Positions 26,972 to 32,186 of a stretch of DNA of 32,186 nt are shown one piece after another. How positions within the stretch are numbered: position 1 is the stretch's first letter; every line of letters begins with the position of its first letter. A program made the position numbers and the translations under genes. The stretch lies in assembly GCA_021773795.1 (NCBI GenBank), contig JAJFJT010000031.1, forward strand, positions 1 to 32,186, in the 5' to 3' direction. The DNA comes from Gammaproteobacteria bacterium. Lineage in GTDB: Bacteria > Pseudomonadota > Gammaproteobacteria > HK1. The notes under the pieces are model-generated. The model searched no databases, had not been told where the DNA came from, and was given only the letters and a program-made list of their open reading frames with translations.

Positions 26972-28195
26972 CTAACGGGTAGCCCATAGCTTGGCATCAG
27001 GCCGAGTCAGTAGCGGCAAATCTCCCTGCATACCCGCCGCAAAGCGCATGATTTCCTGCTTTACCAAGGGCACCCGATCCGTCATGGATAAACCCAACCC
27101 ACGAACCAGCTGACGACCTTTACCGCCACCGACAAACAGCCAGTGGAAACCATCCATGCTGCGCTGAACCAAGTGGTTATGGCCTTTGCGCCAGCGTTCA
27201 TAACGCCGCAGCACCGCGAGACTACCCGGATCGCGCTTACGGACAAGTGCGTCACGCAACACCTCAGCCAATGCGATGGCGTCGAGAAATCCGAGATTAG
27301 CCCCCTGTCCGGCCAGTGGATGCACGGTATGGGCGGCATCACCGATAAGTGCAACCCGTGGCTCGGTGTAGTGCTGGGCATGCTGTCGGCGTAGCGGAAA
27401 AACACCTCGTGCCCCCACCAGCGAAAAGCCACCGAAACGCGACTCTAATGCCTCATCCAGATGCTGGCAAAACTGCACCTCGTCCAACTCTTTCAGTTCC
27501 ACCGCCAACTCCGGGGTAGTGGACCAGACGATGGCAGAAAAATTACCCGGCAGGGGCAGTACCGCCAGCGGGCCAGTGGCCAGAAACTTCTGCCAGGCAG
27601 TCTCTGCATGCGGGCGCTCACTTTGTACCACCGCCACCACCGCATGCTGCTGATAATCCTTGCCGTGAACAGGAATCCCCAGCCCTTCCCGTACCCTTGA
27701 ACGGGCGCCATCCGCGGCCACCACCAGACGGGCCCGCAAGCGGGTAGAGTCAAGGCGCAGTTCGGCATGCGCCTGCTTCACCGTGATCTCCTCGACGGCG
27801 GCAGGACGATACCAGTGCACATTGGAAAGCGCGGCAATACGCCGCTCCAAGGCCACCTGTAACATGCAATTTTCAGCGATATACCCAAGATGTGGCTGCC
27901 CCAATTGGGCGCCATCAAAGTGGACTGAACCCGAGCTGCCGGCGTCCCACACCTGCATCTCGCGAAACACCCCCAGCCGCTCATGGGCGATATGCTCCCA
28001 TGCCCCGATATTCTTTAGCATGGCCTCACTGGCAAGGGTCAAGGCACTGACCCGCACATCAAAGCCCGCTACCGGAGGCGTCTTGGTCTGTGAGCTACTC
28101 TCCACCAGGCCAACCTGCAGAGGAGAATTGCCCAAGGCACAGGCCAGGCTGAGACCAACCATGCCACCACCCACAATCATCACATCCAGAGTCAT
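26972..28195 (-). CDS. ubiI: FAD-dependent ubiquinone hydroxylase, UbiI/VisC type
   Basis: The 407-residue flavoprotein belongs to the UbiH/UbiF/UbiI family that hydroxylates the ring of ubiquinone precursors. It starts with the FAD-binding MTLDVMIVGGGMVGLSLACALG. A second conserved stretch, VVAADGARSRVREGLGI, and the FAD site GDAAHTVHPLAGQGANLGFLDA follow. The GDAAHTxHPLAGQG form is typical of UbiI/VisC; UbiF usually has NPLAGQG. The frame is open to 28399, but those extra residues lie inside ubiH in another frame. ATG 28195 overlaps the ubiH stop as ATGA. It is the last gene of the ygfB-pepP-ubiH-ubiI operon, the same order as in E. coli. A broader substrate range, as in single-hydroxylase species, is possible. 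Confidence 0.9.
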   Translation of the reverse strand: MTLDVMIVGGGMVGLSLACALGNSPLQVGLVESSSQTKTPPVAGFDVRVSALTLASEAMLKNIGAWEHIAHERLGVFREMQVWDAGSSGSVHFDGAQLGQPHLGYIAENCMLQVALERRIAALSNVHWYRPAAVEEITVKQAHAELRLDSTRLRARLVVAADGARSRVREGLGIPVHGKDYQQHAVVAVVQSERPHAETAWQKFLATGPLAVLPLPGNFSAIVWSTTPELAVELKELDEVQFCQHLDEALESRFGGFSLVGARGVFPLRRQHAQHYTEPRVALIGDAAHTVHPLAGQGANLGFLDAIALAEVLRDALVRKRDPGSLAVLRRYERWRKGHNHLVQRSMDGFHWLFVGGGKGRQLVRGLGLSMTDRVPLVKQEIMRFAAGMQGDLPLLTRPDAKLWATR

Positions 28196-29412
28196 AGCGC
28201 CAACCCCCGTGCCAGGCGCGGCAATTTGCCGGTCAGGCCCATGGCCTGGTGCGCCAGCCGATCTTTCAGCGGCCCGGCAAGATCCATACCCAGCAGGGCG
28301 AGCCCCCGGAGTGGAGAAAGCAGCGGTAGATCGTTGCAAAAAACTCGAATCAAACTGTCGGTGAAGAAAGAGGTCTGGCTCTGGTCCTTGTACCGCCACG
28401 CCGCGTATGTCTCCAATAGCTCCACACTTCCAGGGTCCCCTCCGTGGGCAAGGCCATCAACCAATACCTCGGCCAACGCCGCCACATCCCGAAGACCCAG
28501 ATTGAAACCCTGCCCGGCCACCGGATGCAAGGTATGGGCGGCATTACCAAGGATCGCCGCCCGCTCACAAATTTGCCGCTCGGCACGCAACAGCGCCAGC
28601 GGATAGACCACACGCTTTCCCACTTGCCAAAATGCGCCCAGACGAGACCCGAACTGCTGCCCAAGGCGCTGCAAAAACTCATCTTCAGGCATTGCCGCAT
28701 AGGCCTTCGCCTGACTCTCTTCCATGGTCCAAACCATGCCACAGTGGTTATCCACCATCGGCAACAGTGCAAGCGGCCCGTCGGGACTAAAACGCTCGTA
28801 GGCAACATGCCCGTGCGAGCGGGAAGGACTAACATTGGCGGCCAAGGCCATCTGCCCGTAGGGCCGTTTGCGCACCCCAATGCCAAGCAACTCGCGCACG
28901 CTGGACTGTCCCCCATCCGCTGCCACCAGCAATTTGGTTCGACAGCTATCCTGCCCATCGCCGAGGCTGTATGTCACCGTCAGGGCATTTTCCTCACGGC
29001 TTATGTGGATCGCCCGTGCGGGACAAATCCGGGGAACCGAGGGCAGCGCTTCCAGCCGCTCTCGTAGTGCCGCGCCGAGTGAGCGGGCACTGAGCACATA
29101 ACCGAGGGCATCGACGCCCTGCTCTTTTGCCGCAATGCGCGTTACCCCGAAGCGGCCACGCTCAGAAACATGGATATGCTGGATTGGTGTCGCCTCGGCC
29201 GCGACCCCCGACCACAGACCCAGACCATCCAGGATCCGCCGCGTACCCTGAGACAGCGCGAGGGGGCGATCATCATAACTGGGCTGGATTGCACCACCCC
29301 ATGGCGTAGCCTCAAGGATGCCCACCCGTAAACCCGTATCGCCCAGCGCACAGCCAAGACTGGCACCCACCGGCCCCGCACCCACGATCAATACATCAAA
29401 TTCGTCCGCCAT
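28192..29412 (-). CDS. ubiH: 2-octaprenyl-6-methoxyphenol hydroxylase
   Basis: The 406-residue flavoprotein starts MADEFDVLIVGAGPVGASLG (FAD Rossmann motif at 11-16). It has DDRPLALSQGTRRILDGLGLW, LLVAADGGQSSVRELLGI and GNAAHTLHPVAGQGFNLGLRD. The Asn in GNAAHTLHP, instead of Asp, is the UbiH form and separates it from its neighbour. It acts at the inner membrane in aerobic ubiquinone synthesis. The start codon overlaps the pepP stop by one base (TGATG) and the stop overlaps ubiI, so the three are tightly coupled in translation. Confidence 0.92.
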   Translation of the reverse strand: MADEFDVLIVGAGPVGASLGCALGDTGLRVGILEATPWGGAIQPSYDDRPLALSQGTRRILDGLGLWSGVAAEATPIQHIHVSERGRFGVTRIAAKEQGVDALGYVLSARSLGAALRERLEALPSVPRICPARAIHISREENALTVTYSLGDGQDSCRTKLLVAADGGQSSVRELLGIGVRKRPYGQMALAANVSPSRSHGHVAYERFSPDGPLALLPMVDNHCGMVWTMEESQAKAYAAMPEDEFLQRLGQQFGSRLGAFWQVGKRVVYPLALLRAERQICERAAILGNAAHTLHPVAGQGFNLGLRDVAALAEVLVDGLAHGGDPGSVELLETYAAWRYKDQSQTSFFTDSLIRVFCNDLPLLSPLRGLALLGMDLAGPLKDRLAHQAMGLTGKLPRLARGLAL

Positions 29413-30722
29413 CAGCCCTGGCCCACCATTGCCTCCACCTCATCCACCGTACGGGGTAAATCCTGGGTCAGCATGCGTATACCCTTCTCTGTAACAACGA
29501 AATCATCTTCGATGCGAACCCCGATATTCCACCATTTACGGGCTATGCGCCGATCACCACCTTCAATATATAAACCCGGCTCCACCGTGAGGCACATGCC
29601 CGGCTCAAAAACCCGCCATTCGTCACCCAACTTATAGTCCCCGACATCGTGAACATCCATGCCAATCCAGTGGCCAGTGCGATGCATATAGAACTTTTTG
29701 TATTTCTCTTTCTTGAGAATAGTCGCCAGGCTGCCCTTCAAAATCCCAAGGGTTTTCAAGCCGGCCGCCAGCACCTCTACCGCCGCCTCATGAGGTTCAT
29801 TCCAGTGGTTGCCCGGGCGGATCTTTTCGATAGCCGCCTCCTGTGCCGCCAGCACCAGTTCATAAATCGCCCGTTGCGCGGGACTGAAGCGACCATTTAC
29901 CGGAAAGGTTCGAGTAATGTCAGCGGCATAACAATCATATTCCGCCCCGGCATCGATGAGCACCAACTGCCCATTCTGCAGACTCTGATCGTTGGCGGTG
30001 TAATGTAGCGTACAGGCATTTCCACCCCCGGCAACGATGGGCGTATAGGCACAGGAACGGCAACCGGCACGCATGAATTGGTGGACCAGCTCTGCCTCCA
30101 ACTCATATTCGTTCATCCCCGGGCGGCACACGGCCATTGCTTGCCGATGACCCTGCTCACTGGCCGCCACAGCTTTCTCCATAGCGGCTATCTCGCCCTT
30201 GCTTTTAAACAGGCGCAAGTCATGCAGCAGATGCTCCAGAGTGAAAAATTCAGCCGGCGCATGAACACCGCTACGTGCCCGGGAACGCACCTGATTGACC
30301 CAACCCAGTACGCGCTGGTCAAAGCTCGAATAATTTCCCATGGAATAGAAAATGCGGTCCCGATTTTCCAGTAGGCCCGGCAGGATGTCGTCAATATCAC
30401 TGATGGGGAAGGCGTCATCCGCGCCATAGGTGTCACAGGCGCCCTCGAGGCCCACCCGGCTACCATGCCAACGCTCCGCCTCCACATCCCGCTCCCGACA
30501 AAATAACAGGTATTCCCCCTGCTCCCGCCCGGGCACAAAGACGGCCACTGCGTCAGGCTCCGGAAAACCGGTGAGATAGAAAAAATCACTGTCCGGCCGA
30601 TACATAAACTCCGCATCCCGGTTGCGCAGTTTTACCGGTGGCGCCGAAATGATGACGATGGCACCTTCATCCATAGTCTCGGTCAGCCGCTTGCGCCGGC
30701 GGGCAAATTCTCGCTTATCCAT
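29412..30722 (-). CDS. pepP: Xaa-Pro aminopeptidase P
   Basis: The 436-residue metallopeptidase removes an N-terminal residue before proline. The N-terminal creatinase-like domain has FMYRPDSDFFYLTGFPEPDAV. The C-terminal pita-bread domain carries the metal ligands in LIDAGAEYDCYAADITRTFP, HRTGHWIGMDVHD, TVEPGLYIEG and VRIEDDFVVT. Size is close to E. coli PepP (441). The frame is open to 30776 within ygfB, but ATG 30722 gives the normal start MDKREFARRRKRL and has GGTGG six bases upstream; an ATG two codons earlier (30728) is possible. It overlaps the ygfB-like gene by 8 bp. Confidence 0.95.
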   Translation of the reverse strand: MDKREFARRRKRLTETMDEGAIVIISAPPVKLRNRDAEFMYRPDSDFFYLTGFPEPDAVAVFVPGREQGEYLLFCRERDVEAERWHGSRVGLEGACDTYGADDAFPISDIDDILPGLLENRDRIFYSMGNYSSFDQRVLGWVNQVRSRARSGVHAPAEFFTLEHLLHDLRLFKSKGEIAAMEKAVAASEQGHRQAMAVCRPGMNEYELEAELVHQFMRAGCRSCAYTPIVAGGGNACTLHYTANDQSLQNGQLVLIDAGAEYDCYAADITRTFPVNGRFSPAQRAIYELVLAAQEAAIEKIRPGNHWNEPHEAAVEVLAAGLKTLGILKGSLATILKKEKYKKFYMHRTGHWIGMDVHDVGDYKLGDEWRVFEPGMCLTVEPGLYIEGGDRRIARKWWNIGVRIEDDFVVTEKGIRMLTQDLPRTVDEVEAMVGQG

Positions 30723-31302
30723 CCTCATCCACCATCGGCGCCTGGCCCTCGGCCTTTGAATGACGCAATTCCTCATAAATCAGCATCACACCCACGCGCA
30801 CATATTCCACCAGTTCAATGTAGGCACGCTCGTTGTCTTCACCCTCTACCTGGCTCGCATCCACCCGGGAAATCTGCCCAAAATCCGTGAGTAGTTCTCT
30901 GGCATCCGCAGACAAACTGGCAAGCTTGACTTCGCCGAGCCCCAGGCCGCCTAGAAACCCGGCACACCAAAGTCCGAGAGCGACACTGCGCTGTCCCACG
31001 CCCACCTGCTCGGCAGGCAAAAACAGCGTGAAATCACAATCCGTAGAATTTAGCTGTGTCTCGCTGTACTCCACGACATAACGCACCACAGAGACACATT
31101 CCTTGCGCAACACATCGCCGGGAGAAGGCTCAGGAAACAATTCAGCCAGCCAACAGTCCTCGCTATTCTCCAGACCCGTGCTCAACAAGCCACAACACAA
31201 ACCATGCGCCTCGGCAGCACCCGACTCCGCTTTGCTGCGCTCCAGCAAACGCTCCAGCTCCGCGTAGACTTGATTGGTCGCCGCGCCCTTATTCTCTGCC
31301 AT
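30715..31302 (-). CDS. ygfB: YgfB family protein (UPF0149)
   Basis: The 195-residue acidic, mostly helical protein has AEAHGLCCGLLSTG near residue 30, and later FLPAEQVGVGQRSVALGLWCAGFLGGLGLG. Both are marks of the UPF0149/YgfB family. The family has no agreed enzymatic role; some members are reported as regulators. It is the first gene of the operon with pepP, ubiH and ubiI and diverges from the zapB-like gene. The ribosome site is weak. The 197 bp to the zapB-like gene must hold its promoter, which I could not place. Confidence 0.88.
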   Translation of the reverse strand: MAENKGAATNQVYAELERLLERSKAESGAAEAHGLCCGLLSTGLENSEDCWLAELFPEPSPGDVLRKECVSVVRYVVEYSETQLNSTDCDFTLFLPAEQVGVGQRSVALGLWCAGFLGGLGLGEVKLASLSADARELLTDFGQISRVDASQVEGEDNERAYIELVEYVRVGVMLIYEELRHSKAEGQAPMVDEDG

Positions 31303-31397
31303 CTATTTGTCCGTTCATTCCGCCAGACGGCTATGCTATCACCCCGTGACAGCCCCCTGAATGCTTTCTCATCAGAGAGCGATCACAGCGTGTTTGA

Positions 31398-31426
31398 TTG
31401 ACCCCCACCCCAAGCCCATCTATATT
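31398..31426 (+). promoter_or_regulatory. sigma-70 promoter for the zapB-like-zapA-ssrS unit
   Basis: TTGACC (31398-31403) and TATATT (31421-31426) lie 17 bases apart, the ideal spacing. They match the sigma-70 boxes at 5 of 6 positions each. The start would fall near 31433, about 67 bases before the zapB-like ATG. Confidence 0.6.
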
Positions 31427-31499
31427 TATGAACACGTTGGAAGCACTTCCCAATAATTTTCTTCAACTTGATACGGCCATTTAAGCTGCCTGCCACACC

Positions 31500-31709
31500 A
31501 TGGAAACAGCGGATATGCGAACTCTGGAAGCCAGAATTGACGAACTCATCGAGGGTTGTGACCGTTTGCGCGAGGAAAACCACGCCTTACGCCAACAGCA
31601 AGCCAACCTCATGGGTGAGCGTGCCAGTCTGATCGAGAAATCAGAATTGGCACGCACTCGGGTTGAGTCCATGATTTCCCGCCTGAAAGGCATGGAACCC
31701 AATTCATGA
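31500..31709 (+). CDS. small ZapB-like coiled-coil protein
   Basis: The 69-residue protein is almost wholly one predicted coiled coil: LEARIDELIEGCDRLREENH and later RASLIEKSELARTRVESMISRL show regular leucine and isoleucine spacing. Small proteins of this kind stand directly before zapA in many gammaproteobacteria and are taken as ZapB-like partners in Z-ring organisation; the role here is inferred from size and position. An ATG at 31515 could also serve as start, and neither site has a strong ribosome sequence. Its stop overlaps the zapA start as ATGA. Confidence 0.8.
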   Translation: METADMRTLEARIDELIEGCDRLREENHALRQQQANLMGERASLIEKSELARTRVESMISRLKGMEPNS

Positions 31710-32029
31710 GCGATAAGACACGACCCGTCAACATCCGCCTGCTGGATAAGGAATATACCGTTGCCTGCCCGGAAGAAGAACGTGAAGACTTACTGGAATC
31801 AGCCCAATACCTGACTGGGAAAATGCAGGAGATCCGCGAAGGTGGAAAAAACCTGCTTGGTGCGGAACGCATTGCCGTCATGGCCGCACTCAATATCGCC
31901 CATGAGTTTCTCCAGCAAAAACAGGGGGGGGATGAATACCGCCTCTCCATATCAAAGGGCATCCGCCAGCTGGAAGAAAAAATTGAGCGCTCACTCGGTC
32001 GACGATCTGAAATAGAAGGCGTAGACTAG
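31706..32029 (+). CDS. zapA: cell division protein ZapA
   Basis: The 107-residue protein begins MSDKTRPVNIRLLDKEYTVACPEEEREDL, the ZapA globular head. LLGAERIAVMAALNIAHEFL follows, then a charged helical tail. ZapA cross-links FtsZ filaments at midcell as a tetramer. The start overlaps the zapB-like stop by four bases, so translation is coupled. A 6S RNA begins at the stop codon, the usual gammaproteobacterial arrangement. Confidence 0.94.
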   Translation: MSDKTRPVNIRLLDKEYTVACPEEEREDLLESAQYLTGKMQEIREGGKNLLGAERIAVMAALNIAHEFLQQKQGGDEYRLSISKGIRQLEEKIERSLGRRSEIEGVD

Positions 32030-32186
32030 AACCTGGTGCTCCCTACGGAGTTCGCCAGTGTGCTGGAGACACTTGAACCTATCTCAATGCCTCTGGGAAC
32101 ATGTAGTTGGGATTGTTGTGTAGGCCCGCCTCGTAGCGGGAAACCTGATATTTCAAATACCGTTCCCTCTTGAACCTCTGCGGTTC
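32029..32186 (+). ncRNA. ssrS: 6S RNA, 3' end at or just beyond the window edge
   Basis: The segment directly after zapA has the marks of 6S RNA: CTGGTGCTCCCTACGGAG, TTCGCCAGTGTGCTGGAG, then CTTGAACCT, and a long interrupted helix. GAACC at 32029-32033 pairs with GGTTC at 32182-32186, the last five bases of the window, as a closing stem. The visible 158 nt is a little short of the usual 180, so the ends may extend on both sides. 6S RNA binds sigma-70 RNA polymerase in stationary phase. The position after zapA strongly supports the call; the exact ends are not fixed. Confidence 0.78.

Overview
The window looks like chromosomal DNA of a gammaproteobacterium. The best evidence is the order ygfB-pepP-ubiH-ubiI facing a zapB-like gene, zapA and 6S RNA, which is the classic gammaproteobacterial layout around ssrS. 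The metK-ahcY pair and the tkt-gap-pgk run with a class II aldolase of the CbbA kind are common in autotrophic or methylotrophic members, but nothing here proves carbon fixation. No tRNA, rRNA, CRISPR array or intact transposase gene was seen.

Left part (1-17059): a truncated ABC-2 permease and a divergent membrane histidine kinase are followed by a long minus-strand gene run. Read in the direction of transcription, the run is: sigma-54-type response regulator, ExeA/MshM-like ATPase with a SPOR-like tail, MshL-like secretin, MshN-like TPR protein, MshE-like ATPase, MshG-like inner-membrane protein, MshI-, MshJ- and MshK-like assembly proteins, and two prepilin-like proteins. It ends at a terminator shared with the 3' end of the kinase gene. 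This is a compact MSHA-type (type IV pilus / type II secretion-like) machine. No major pilin or prepilin peptidase lies in the window. The kinase and regulator at its two ends may be a pair; both resemble the PrsK/PrsR type.

Middle part (17107-24748): ahcY and metK (activated methyl cycle) run left. tkt, gap and pgk (Calvin cycle, pentose phosphate pathway and gluconeogenesis/glycolysis) run right. The 692 bp between metK and tkt hold a roughly 164-bp MITE-like element bordered by TA on both sides. Next to it is a region rich in nested complementary segments that folds best as RNA transcribed toward metK. I regard this as the most interesting undescribed candidate here: a possible cis-regulatory RNA of the SAM cycle operon. 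A second small palindromic element sits directly behind gap.

Right part (24750-32186): purC converges on pgk with one base between the stop codons. fba lies upstream of purC with its own terminator. Then comes the tightly overlapped ygfB-pepP-ubiH-ubiI operon (ubiquinone hydroxylases with aminopeptidase P). A divergent promoter with near-consensus boxes drives zapB-like-zapA, and a 6S RNA runs to the window edge. All functional calls rest on reading motifs and gene order; no database search was done.
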